NCBI GenBank assembly: GCA_028689175.1
Contig: JAQTWS010000039.1
Location: 1-5,768, forward strand
Source: Minisyncoccota bacterium
GTDB taxonomy: Bacteria; Patescibacteriota; Minisyncoccia; Minisyncoccales; Minisyncoccaceae
Direction: 5' to 3'
Length of the DNA: 5,768 nucleotides
Under the pieces are notes generated by a model. That model saw only the letters and a list, made by a program, of their open reading frames with translations. It was not told the origin of the DNA and did not search any database. The position numbers and the translations under genes are program-made. Of this stretch, positions 1 through 5,345 are shown in pieces. How positions within the stretch are numbered: the stretch's first letter is position 1; the number at the start of each line of letters is the position of its first letter.

Positions 1-6
1 GTAGCC

Positions 7-390
7 TTATGGATTTATCCACGCTGTTAAAGTAAAACTATGCAAATTATTATAAACCAAGGAGGAAGTTGCATAATCATCCATTGTGTTAAAACTTAAA
101 CATCCTTGAGAAAAACAATTATTCGTTTCATAAAATGTGTTACCATAAATAATCATGTCTTTATTTCCCCACGTGTCTTCTCCTATACTAGAAGGATTAT
201 CAAAAGTCCACTCAGATACTAAATTAGATAATAATTCATTTTGAACAGTAGAAGAGAATGCTTGAGCTTTAGCAAAGCTAGCCTTGTCAATAGAAGAAGA
301 AGTAGAGATCATAATAACTCCTGCAAGTATTCCTATGATTACTATTACTACTAGTAGTTCTATTAAGGTAAATGATTTCTGCTTGATCAT
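7..390 (-). CDS. Type IV prepilin-like protein with truncated LamG-type domain
   Basis: A 127-residue protein. Residues 6-30 form a class III prepilin signal and hydrophobic helix (FTLIELLVVIVIIG, with the conserved Glu at residue 11, position +5 of the mature form), which a prepilin peptidase would cut before Phe7. Residue -1 is Ser rather than the usual Gly. Residues 35-60 continue an amphipathic pilin helix. From about residue 60 (SEWTFD) the sequence looks like the start of a LamG/concanavalin-like jellyroll (family resemblance to Laminin_G_3): a Cys92/Cys97 pair, then a strand ending in LTAWINP. Such domains usually run 150 or more residues, but a TAA stops the protein after about 65. 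Pilin-LamG fusions of this style are common in Parcubacteria. The role is probably a surface pseudopilin or adhesin, inserted in the membrane and then assembled or exposed. The start ATG has no Shine-Dalgarno; a promoter lies just upstream. It may be a pseudogene, but only six bases remain beyond the stop. Confidence 0.8.
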   Translation of the reverse strand: MIKQKSFTLIELLVVIVIIGILAGVIMISTSSSIDKASFAKAQAFSSTVQNELLSNLVSEWTFDNPSSIGEDTWGNKDMIIYGNTFYETNNCFSQGCLSFNTMDDYATSSLVYNNLHSFTLTAWINP

Positions 391-402
391 GTTAATAATT
401 GA

Positions 403-431
403 ATAATATCACATATAAATAACAATGCAAA
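403..431 (-). promoter_or_regulatory. Extended -10 promoter for the prepilin gene
   Basis: On the minus strand, TATTAT (408-403, 5 of 6 matches to TATAAT) is preceded by TGA, an extended -10 element. A weak -35 TTTGCA (431-426, 4 of 6) sits 17 bp away. Transcription would start near 396, leaving about five bases before the ATG at 390, which fits the lack of a Shine-Dalgarno and suggests a leaderless or near-leaderless mRNA. The assignment is by eye only. Confidence 0.45.
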
Positions 432-436
432 TTCAT

Positions 437-463
437 TAAAAGAGGAAAAATTCCTCTAAAAAA
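437..463 (-). terminator. Hairpin ending the lepA-side transcript (weak terminator)
   Basis: A perfect 7-bp inverted repeat, AGAGGAA / TTCCTCT with a 3-base loop, lies at 441-457. On the minus strand it is followed only by TTTAA, so the U-tract is poor, although T-rich sequence also precedes it. It lies about 225 bases beyond the lepA stop and immediately before the prepilin promoter, where it would insulate that promoter. No better terminator was seen between it and lepA. Confidence 0.35.
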
Positions 464-630
464 CAAAACACATACGAGCAAAAAAGCATAAGGAAAGTGT
501 CTCACTTATAATACTGGATAGGTATAAATCTTGGGAAGAATATGCACAATAACTAAAATTCTTCAACCTTTTAATATTTTCCTCTATTAAAGAAACTTTT
601 TTCTATAAAATCTTTATTTTTTTTAATAAT
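456..630 (-). pseudogene. Possible decayed HepT/DUF86-like reading frame
   Basis: A strong Shine-Dalgarno (GAGGAGG, 642-636) on the minus strand has no gene behind it. Five bases later, at the ideal spacing, sits ATT (630-628) where an ATG would be expected, then IKKNKDFIEK in frame. Dropping one base of the A6 run at 602-597 joins this to a second frame open to the TAG at 458-456 (VSLIEENIKRLKNFS and onward), giving about 57 residues. The joined N-terminus resembles the opening helix of HepT/DUF86-type proteins (KxFIxxKIxxIEExLxxL), the toxin partner of MNT nucleotidyltransferase antitoxins. This is a recollected pattern, not an alignment. The frame is much shorter than HepT (about 130 residues), has no ATG and is frameshifted, so if real it is a remnant. 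The alternative is chance coding in AT-rich spacer. It would be co-transcribed with lepA, since no terminator or promoter separates them. Confidence 0.22.
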
Positions 631-680
631 TCAAACCTCCTCAAAATCTTTTTTGTCTTTAATTAGTTTGTCTTCTTATT

Positions 681-2438
681 TCAAGACCCAAATACTTTTA
701 AAAACACATCTGTAGGAATCCTAACCTTTGTTTTTTCTCTCATTTTATCTTTATTCTTTTTCTGCTTTTCAAGCAATTTCTTCTTTCTTGTTATATCTCC
801 ACCATAAAGAGGAGCTGTCACATCTTTTCTTGTTGCGGAAACAGTCTCTCTTGCAATGATCTTGCCCCCTATTTTACCTTGTATGGCTAAATTAAATAAT
901 TGTGCCGGTAATACTTCTTTTAATTTTTTAGTTAATTTTCTAGCCTCATCATAAGCTTTTGCCTTTGGAACAATTTTAGAAAAAGCTTCTTCTTTTTCTC
1001 CATTAATTAAAATGTCTAATTTAACTAAATCAGCAGGCAAATAACCAATCTCTTCATAGGTCATTGAAGCGTATCCCTGAGTAACATTTAAAAGATTATC
1101 ATAAAAAGTACCAATAATCTCTCTCATTGGAACTTCATATTCTATTAAATATCTTTCCCTCCCGAAAGGCTTTGAATCAATGTGCTTGCCATCAGTTTCT
1201 TTAAATAGTTCAAATACATTTCCTAAGTATTTTTGACCAATGATTAATTTAATACCTACCCAGGGTTCTAAAACTTCTTTAAAGTTATCTTGCCAAATAG
1301 TAGGATTCATAATATCGACTTGTTCTTCTTTTCCTGTAATTCCCTCATATTTAACTTGAGGAGCACCAATCACAAGATCGAGTCCATATTCCCTTTTAAG
1401 TCTTTCAATTGTAATTTCTGCATGCAAATTACCCAAAAAGCCACATAAAAATCCTCTTCCCAAAATCTGATATGTTTGTGGTTTAAAAAATAATGAGGAA
1501 TCATTTAGTGTTAATTTTTGCAACCCTTCTTTTAAGACCTCAAAATCTGTTTGATTTGAAGGATAAAGAGAAATAAAAATCTTTGGATTAGCTGGACTAT
1601 ATCCAGAAAGAGGTTCTAAAGAAAAGCCTTGTTTTGTAATCGTGTCACCTATATGAACCTTTTCGGGATCTTTTATGCCTGTTGCAATATACCCTATCTC
1701 TCCTGCCTTAATTTCATTTCTTTTTATCATTTCGGGTTTAAACACTCCTACTTCCTTTGAAGTACTCGAAAATTTTGAGTTAATAAAAGATATTTTTTCA
1801 AAGGGTTTAATCACCCCCTCTTCAACTTTTACATAGGCAACAATTCCTAAAAAAGAATCATATACAGAATCAAATATTAAAGCTCTTAATGGTTTTTTTT
1901 CTTCTTCCCTAGCTCCTGGAACTCTTTCAATTACTCTTTTTAAAAGCTCTTCAACATTTTCCCCTGTTTTAGCTGAAATTCCTAAAACATCAGATGGATC
2001 AATTTCTAAAATATCTGCTATTTCTTTTTTTACTTCCTCTGGATTTGCAAGTGGTGCATCAATCTTGTTAACAGCAGGAATAATAACAAGTCCCTCCTTT
2101 TTAGCAAGTTCTAAATTTGAAATAGTTTGAGCTTGTACCCCTTTTGTTGCATCAACTAAAAGAATGGCTCCATCAACAGCAGCTAAACTCCTTGAAACTT
2201 CGTAGCTAAAATCAATATGTCCCGGAGTATCAATTAAGTTCAAAATAGTTCCCTTATATTCCATTCTAACAGGCTTCATTTTAATTGTAATTCCTTTTTC
2301 CATTTCTAAATCCATACTATCCAAAATTCGAGATTTTGTTTTATCTCTTTTAATTGTTCCGGTAATTTCAAGAAGTCTGTCTGCTAAAGTAGACTTCCCA
2401 TGATCAATATGACTTATAATAACAAAGTTTTTAATCAT
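681..2438 (-). CDS. lepA: Elongation factor 4 (LepA), ribosome-bound translational GTPase
   Basis: A 585-residue full-length protein (family about 600). LepA binds the ribosome in its GTP form and remodels stalled or misassembled complexes; reported roles are back-translocation and 30S biogenesis. The GTPase motifs are all present: G1 SHIDHGKST (9-17), the switch I signature LDSMDLEMEKGITIK (39-53), G3 DTPGH (70-74, with the catalytic His at 74), G4 NKID (124-127) and G5 SAKTG (155-159). EF-G-like beta-barrel and domains III and V follow (about 185-475), including GFLGNLHAEITIERL. The LepA-specific C-terminal domain ends the protein, with GGKIIARETVSATRKDV and GGDITRKKKLLEKQK. This domain distinguishes it from EF-G and TypA/BipA. 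The start is well placed, because LepA proteins begin a few residues before the G1 motif. No Shine-Dalgarno precedes the ATG; a weak TATAAA at 2460-2455 is a possible -10. A strong terminator upstream means it needs its own promoter in 2439-2493. The stop is TGA. Confidence 0.97.
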   Translation of the reverse strand: MIKNFVIISHIDHGKSTLADRLLEITGTIKRDKTKSRILDSMDLEMEKGITIKMKPVRMEYKGTILNLIDTPGHIDFSYEVSRSLAAVDGAILLVDATKGVQAQTISNLELAKKEGLVIIPAVNKIDAPLANPEEVKKEIADILEIDPSDVLGISAKTGENVEELLKRVIERVPGAREEEKKPLRALIFDSVYDSFLGIVAYVKVEEGVIKPFEKISFINSKFSSTSKEVGVFKPEMIKRNEIKAGEIGYIATGIKDPEKVHIGDTITKQGFSLEPLSGYSPANPKIFISLYPSNQTDFEVLKEGLQKLTLNDSSLFFKPQTYQILGRGFLCGFLGNLHAEITIERLKREYGLDLVIGAPQVKYEGITGKEEQVDIMNPTIWQDNFKEVLEPWVGIKLIIGQKYLGNVFELFKETDGKHIDSKPFGRERYLIEYEVPMREIIGTFYDNLLNVTQGYASMTYEEIGYLPADLVKLDILINGEKEEAFSKIVPKAKAYDEARKLTKKLKEVLPAQLFNLAIQGKIGGKIIARETVSATRKDVTAPLYGGDITRKKKLLEKQKKNKDKMREKTKVRIPTDVFLKVFGS

Positions 2439-2493
2439 AATTTTATACTACCACTTTATAATCAAAAAACAAGGAGTGATTCTCTGTTACAAA

Positions 2494-2527
2494 TAAAAAA
2501 GGAGATTTCTATTAAGAAACTCTCCTT
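2494..2527 (-). terminator. Strong intrinsic terminator after the 153-residue gene
   Basis: On the minus strand, AAGGAGA (2527-2521), a bulged G (2520) and TTTCT pair with AGAAA and TCTCCTT across a 4-base TAAT loop, giving a 12-bp stem. A U-tract TTTTTTATTT follows (2500-2491). The stop codon TAA of the upstream gene (2528-2526) overlaps the stem base. This separates the murJ-side transcript from lepA. Confidence 0.85.
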
Positions 2528-2987
2528 ACTTAATATGCTGAACTTCCATGATACGTCTTATAAGAGACTCACTCGGGTAAAGCACACTTTCATAAACGTT
2601 CACCCACTCGTTCTCTATGAGTTGAGCAAGCCCTTTTTTAAGAGGCCATAGTCCCATTACAGAAATAAGACTGAAAGGCTTTTCCTTTTTGATGGGCAGA
2701 TTTGGTTTTTTTGATAATCCAAGCGTAAGAATGTGTTTCCTCCTTGTACGATTATACTCCCTTACCTCTTGCGCCCACTTTTCTTGAGCAAGACGATCCT
2801 TTTCAAGATCATCCTCCATTGCCTGGATCAGTTTATTATAGCTGACCCCAACCCATTGTTCCCGCTCTCGCGAAAACATTAAAATTCTTGCAGCCATTTC
2901 TTCAGCCTCTGCATTCCCTAAAGTTGAAGGCAATGCATACTTTAACAGCCTTATATCCTTAGGAGAACATGGAAGCTCTTTTTTCAT
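2526..2987 (-). CDS. Unrecognised 153-residue cytoplasmic protein, higher G+C than its neighbours
   Basis: I do not recognise the family. There is no signal peptide or membrane segment. Residues 1-50 (KELPCSPKDIRLL; LPSTLGNAEAEEMAARIL; QWVGVSYNKL) read like a compact helical domain. Residues 52-85 form a long charged helix (EDDLEKDRLAQEKWAQEV), possibly a coiled coil. Residues 88-103 are a basic linker. Residues 104-150 (helix, then WPLKKGLAQLIENEWVNVYES and YPSESLIRRIMEVQ) could be a winged helix, suggesting but not proving DNA binding. By hand count, G+C over 2521-3000 is 41%, against roughly 25-40% on sampled lines of lepA and murJ. The start at 2987 is preferred because GAGGGA lies 10 bases upstream and the predicted transcript start (about 3019) gives a normal 32-base leader. 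An in-frame ATG at 3014 (162 residues) would leave about five bases of leader. A consensus promoter and strong terminator make it a self-contained unit. Confidence 0.75.
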   Translation of the reverse strand: MKKELPCSPKDIRLLKYALPSTLGNAEAEEMAARILMFSREREQWVGVSYNKLIQAMEDDLEKDRLAQEKWAQEVREYNRTRRKHILTLGLSKKPNLPIKKEKPFSLISVMGLWPLKKGLAQLIENEWVNVYESVLYPSESLIRRIMEVQHIK

Positions 2988-3025
2988 GAGATAAATTCCC
3001 TCATTCATGGTCATTCACTTTTAAT

Positions 3026-3054
3026 AATATAACATCATTTTAATGTTTTGTCAA
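3026..3054 (-). promoter_or_regulatory. Near-consensus sigma-70 promoter for the 153-residue gene
   Basis: TTGACA (3054-3049, a perfect -35) is separated by 17 bp from TATATT (3031-3026, 5 of 6), preceded by TGT, an extended -10. The predicted start is near 3019. The promoter straddles the murJ TGA stop (3037-3035): the -35 lies in the last murJ codons. No terminator separates murJ from the next gene, so read-through plus this internal promoter could both supply it. Confidence 0.7.
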
Positions 3055-4672
3055 GTGTATTTAATAAGAACTGCTTTATTCTTTGAGCCTCTTCTGTTTT
3101 TAAAATATAAGTAAAAATAAAGTATGTAGCAAAGGAAAAAAGTGCTACAAGACTGAATTCAAGTAAATTTATCCAAAAATTATCTAAAGCCATTTTATTG
3201 AATAAGCCAATAATAAAAAGAGCAACCATTAACATAGGAATAGAGGAAATTGATATCTTAATAATGCTTTTTTTAAGATCTAGTCCTCCTATTTTCTTTT
3301 TTAAAAACCAGGAAAGTAAAATAAAATCTATAACCAAACTGATGTTATAAGCAAAAACAAGTCCTAAAAGCAAAACATGCTCAGGTGATTTTAAATGAAA
3401 CATATTTAAAATAAAAGAATTTAAAAATTCATTTTGTTTTAATAATTCAACAAATAAAAACGATAAGATAAAATTAGTTGCAAGAAATATTAAAGAAATG
3501 ATTGCCGGTGTTTTTGTGTCTTTTATGCTAAAATATGCTCTCAATAAAGTTGGTTCAAGGCATTGAAAAACAAGACTTAGTGCAAATATTCCAAGGCATG
3601 CCCCTGTTATTTCTACCGCAAGACTAGAAAACTCTCCTGTTTTTAATATAATGCTTACAATTAAATCACGCATAACAAAAGTTAATATGCTTATAGGTAG
3701 CGCTAAATATAAAACATCTTGAAAAACTTTTCTTAAATTAATTGAAAATTCACTCATATTTTTATCTGTTACAGATTTTGATAGATGAGGAAAAACTGCT
3801 GTCGCAAACGAAATACCAATAAATCCTACTGGTAAAAATCTAAGATTATCAGCTAAATTAAAAAAAGTAATTGCTCCAACTGCAATTGTTGAAGATATCG
3901 CAGTTATAACCAAAAGATTGATTTGCCCTGCGGCTGCTGAAATAATTCTAGGAAAAAGTAATTTAAAAAAATCTTTGACCCCCTCATAATGAACATCTAA
4001 AATCAAACTGTATTTATATCCATAATTTAAACTACATAAAAACTGAATTAAAAAATGCAAAAAAGAACCTACAACAACACCAATAGCTGGTCCAAAAATA
4101 CCTATTTTAGGAGCCAAAAACAAAATTCCTAAAATAATACAAAGATTATAAAGTACTGGCGCAATTGAATAAATTAAAAATCTGTTAAAATAATTTACAA
4201 CAGTAGAAAATATAGATGATAATCCCAAAAAGAAAACCGCTAAAAAAAGCAGCCTTGTTAAATTAACTGTTTCCCCTACATAATCAGGATTAAGTCCTGG
4301 TAGTATTAAACTAATTAATTCTGGCGTAAAAATAAAAAGAAAAAAAGCTATGACAATTAAGGCAACTAAAAAAATATTAATAATTGAGTTAATTAATTTC
4401 CAAGCTTCTTTTTCATTTTTTTTGTAATAATCAGAAAATAAAGGAAGAAGAGAAACTAAAACTCCTCCCGCAAGTACAATACTATAAATTAAATCAGGAA
4501 TCTTAAAAGAGGCAAAATATATATCAAGTTCAATTGTGGCTCCAAAAGTAGATGCTAATAATCTATCTCTTATTAATCCTAAAATTCTACTAAAAACAAT
4601 AAAAATAGCAATTATTAAAGTTGCCTTGCCTATTGTTTTTTGCTCCGATTTAAAAAACCTCTTAATTCCCAT
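3035..4672 (-). CDS. murJ: MurJ/MviN-like lipid II flippase, integral membrane protein
   Basis: MurJ (MOP exporter superfamily) flips lipid II across the cytoplasmic membrane for peptidoglycan synthesis. From the ATG at 4672 it is 545 residues, with about 14 hydrophobic segments as in the family. The N-terminal signature is clear: SRILGLIRDRLLASTFGA (28-45), ELDIYFASFKIPDL, then LAGGVLVSLLPLF. Ser28, Arg29, Arg35, Asp36 and Asp50 match the conserved S17, R18, R24, D25 and D39 of E. coli MurJ. RAYFSIKDTKTP (378-389) matches the conserved RxYYxxxDxxTP loop. Two E. coli arginines are not matched: the RR following FKLPNLL is Tyr-Ser here (63-64), and the ADR of TM8 is ADN (274-276). Longer starts exist: TTG at 4690 and ATG at 4678. 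I prefer 4672, because a promoter -10 occupies 4684-4679 and transcription should begin near 4672, making the mRNA leaderless. The stop is TGA, and the gene diverges from rnpB. Confidence 0.93.
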   Translation of the reverse strand: MGIKRFFKSEQKTIGKATLIIAIFIVFSRILGLIRDRLLASTFGATIELDIYFASFKIPDLIYSIVLAGGVLVSLLPLFSDYYKKNEKEAWKLINSIINIFLVALIVIAFFLFIFTPELISLILPGLNPDYVGETVNLTRLLFLAVFFLGLSSIFSTVVNYFNRFLIYSIAPVLYNLCIILGILFLAPKIGIFGPAIGVVVGSFLHFLIQFLCSLNYGYKYSLILDVHYEGVKDFFKLLFPRIISAAAGQINLLVITAISSTIAVGAITFFNLADNLRFLPVGFIGISFATAVFPHLSKSVTDKNMSEFSINLRKVFQDVLYLALPISILTFVMRDLIVSIILKTGEFSSLAVEITGACLGIFALSLVFQCLEPTLLRAYFSIKDTKTPAIISLIFLATNFILSFLFVELLKQNEFLNSFILNMFHLKSPEHVLLLGLVFAYNISLVIDFILLSWFLKKKIGGLDLKKSIIKISISSIPMLMVALFIIGLFNKMALDNFWINLLEFSLVALFSFATYFIFTYILKTEEAQRIKQFLLNTLDKTLK

Positions 4673-4678
4673 ATTCAT

Positions 4679-4706
4679 ATAATACAACAATTTGACAAAT
4701 TTTCAA
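4679..4706 (-). promoter_or_regulatory. murJ promoter giving a leaderless mRNA
   Basis: TTGAAA (4706-4701, 5 of 6) and TATTAT (4684-4679, 5 of 6) are separated by 16 bp on the minus strand. The expected transcript start about seven bases on falls at the ATG at 4672. No Shine-Dalgarno is present, which fits. The promoter occupies the same DNA as the oppositely directed rnpB promoter. Confidence 0.5.
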
Positions 4707-4720
4707 ATAATTGGTATAAA
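4692..4720 (+). promoter_or_regulatory. rnpB promoter, near consensus with extended -10
   Basis: TTGACA (4692-4697, perfect) and TATAAA (4715-4720, 5 of 6) are separated by 17 bp; TGG immediately before the -10 forms an extended -10. The start would be near 4727, a few bases before helix P1 of RNase P RNA. This is the strength expected for a stable RNA gene. Confidence 0.75.
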
Positions 4721-4729
4721 ATTACTACT

Positions 4730-5056
4730 AAGTAAGTTGGGTGATCGCTTTGCAAATGCAAAGAGGAAAGTCCGAACTCTTATTCTCCACAAGGAGTCTA
4801 AAAAGGTAGCGGGTAACACCCGTCATTCGTAAGAATAGAGGTGCGAGCAGAGACGTTTTCTTTTGAAAAAAAGAAAATATCCTTTTTTTAGGATAAGCCT
4901 AAATGGCAACATTTAGGGTGAAACGGCTAAATCCTTACCCGAGAGCAAGAACAAACCTTTATTTAATAAAGGAAAAAGTAGTTCGCTAAAGACCTAAAGC
5001 AATTTAAGTCTAAGATAGATGATCACTAAAACAGAATTCGGCTTATAGACTTACTT
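4730..5056 (+). ncRNA. rnpB: RNase P RNA, bacterial type A
   Basis: The catalytic RNA that removes 5' leaders from pre-tRNAs, about 327 nt. Universal cores are present: GAGGAAAGTCCG (4763-4774) and ACAGAATTCGGCTTA (5031-5045), which form P4 with the conserved bulged U. P1 pairs AAGTAAGT (4730-4737) with ACTTACTT (5049-5056). P2 pairs GTGATC (4741-4746) with GATCAC (5021-5026). P3 is a minimal CTTTGC-AAAT-GCAAAG hairpin (4748-4763). The GGGTAACACCCG and GAGCAAGAACAAA segments are recognisable. Two A/T-rich hairpins fill the P12 region (4855-4878 with a GAAA tetraloop; 4878-4895), and CCTTTAT-TTA-ATAAAGG follows at 4956-4972. CTAAAT-GGCAAC-ATTTAG (about 4898-4915) fits P14. P15 is GGGT/ACCC (4916-4919/4937-4940). 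Its loop carries GGC (4925-4927) where the tRNA-CCA-binding GGU is expected. Exact ends are inferred from P1. Confidence 0.96.
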
Positions 5057-5064
5057 TATTAATG

Positions 5065-5093
5065 AAATCCGCGTTAAAACGGATTTTATTTTT
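5065..5093 (+). terminator. Intrinsic terminator of rnpB
   Basis: AAATCCG (5065-5071) pairs with CGGATTT (5080-5086) across an 8-base loop, followed by TATTTTT (5087-5093). It lies nine bases after the P1 end of rnpB. The U-tract overlaps the -35 of the next promoter. Confidence 0.8.
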
Positions 5094-5120
5094 GACTATT
5101 TTAATATAATATTATATACT
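5092..5120 (+). promoter_or_regulatory. Promoter for the membrane microprotein gene
   Basis: TTGACT (5092-5097, 5 of 6) and TATACT (5115-5120, 5 of 6) are separated by 17 bp. Transcription would start near 5127, leaving about 13 bases with the AAGAAGG ribosome-binding site before the ATG at 5140. A perfect TATAAT at 5105-5110 lacks a matching -35 and may be a second weak start. Confidence 0.55.
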
Positions 5121-5139
5121 CAAAAAAGAAGGTGTAAAA

Positions 5140-5283
5140 ATGGAATTTTTAAGTGTGGCCGGAGGAGCAGCTTTATGTACACTATTTTATTCAAATCTTA
5201 ACAGAGAAACTAAATCATGCACGTTAGCAATTGGTTTCTTATTAATAACACTCATATTCTATGTTCTTAAAATTATAATATGA
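5140..5283 (+). CDS. Membrane microprotein, 47 residues, two predicted helices
   Basis: I do not recognise a family. The ATG is preceded by AAGAAGGTG, an imperfect Shine-Dalgarno about eight bases away, and by a plausible promoter. Residues 3-17 (FLSVAGGAALCTLFY) and 29-47 (TLAIGFLLITLIFYVLKIII) are hydrophobic enough to span the membrane. The link between them is short and polar (SNLNRETKSC), giving a helical hairpin. Two cysteines (13 and 27) flank the loop. The TGA stop at 5281-5283 overlaps an ATG (5280-5282, ATGA) in frame with the NUDIX gene. The promoter, ribosome site and continuous hydrophobic pattern argue that it is translated, but short AT-rich frames can look hydrophobic by chance because U-rich codons encode Leu, Ile and Phe. 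Confidence 0.55.
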   Translation: MEFLSVAGGAALCTLFYSNLNRETKSCTLAIGFLLITLIFYVLKIII

Positions 5284-5330
5284 GTATTTTTTTTATTGAC
5301 CTTAAAGATATTTTAAACTATAGAATAATA

Positions 5331-5336
5331 AGGAGG
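5331..5336 (+). promoter_or_regulatory. Consensus Shine-Dalgarno deciding a TTG start
   Basis: AGGAGG, fully complementary to the usual anti-Shine-Dalgarno, nine bases before TTG 5346. It supports the internal TTG over the in-frame ATG at 5280, which has no ribosome site of its own and would rely on coupling. Confidence 0.65.
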
Positions 5337-5345
5337 TTTAGTTCT

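Noticed and set aside
496..508. Short inverted repeat AAGTG-TCT-CACTT
   Set aside because: Only 5 bp of stem and no U-tract; not supportable as a terminator or operator.
507..512. Perfect TATAAT on the plus strand in the lepA-pilin gap
   Set aside because: No -35 at usable spacing and no plus-strand gene follows; such hexamers are common in AT-rich DNA.
2400..2651. Plus-strand open frame of 83 codons
   Set aside because: It crosses the lepA start, a strong minus-strand terminator and the 3' end of the 153-residue gene, has no ribosome site and resembles no protein.
5296..5324. TTGACC and TATAGA as a private promoter for the NUDIX gene
   Set aside because: The -10 matches only 4 of 6 bases and the transcript would start on the Shine-Dalgarno itself; co-transcription from 5092-5120 is simpler.
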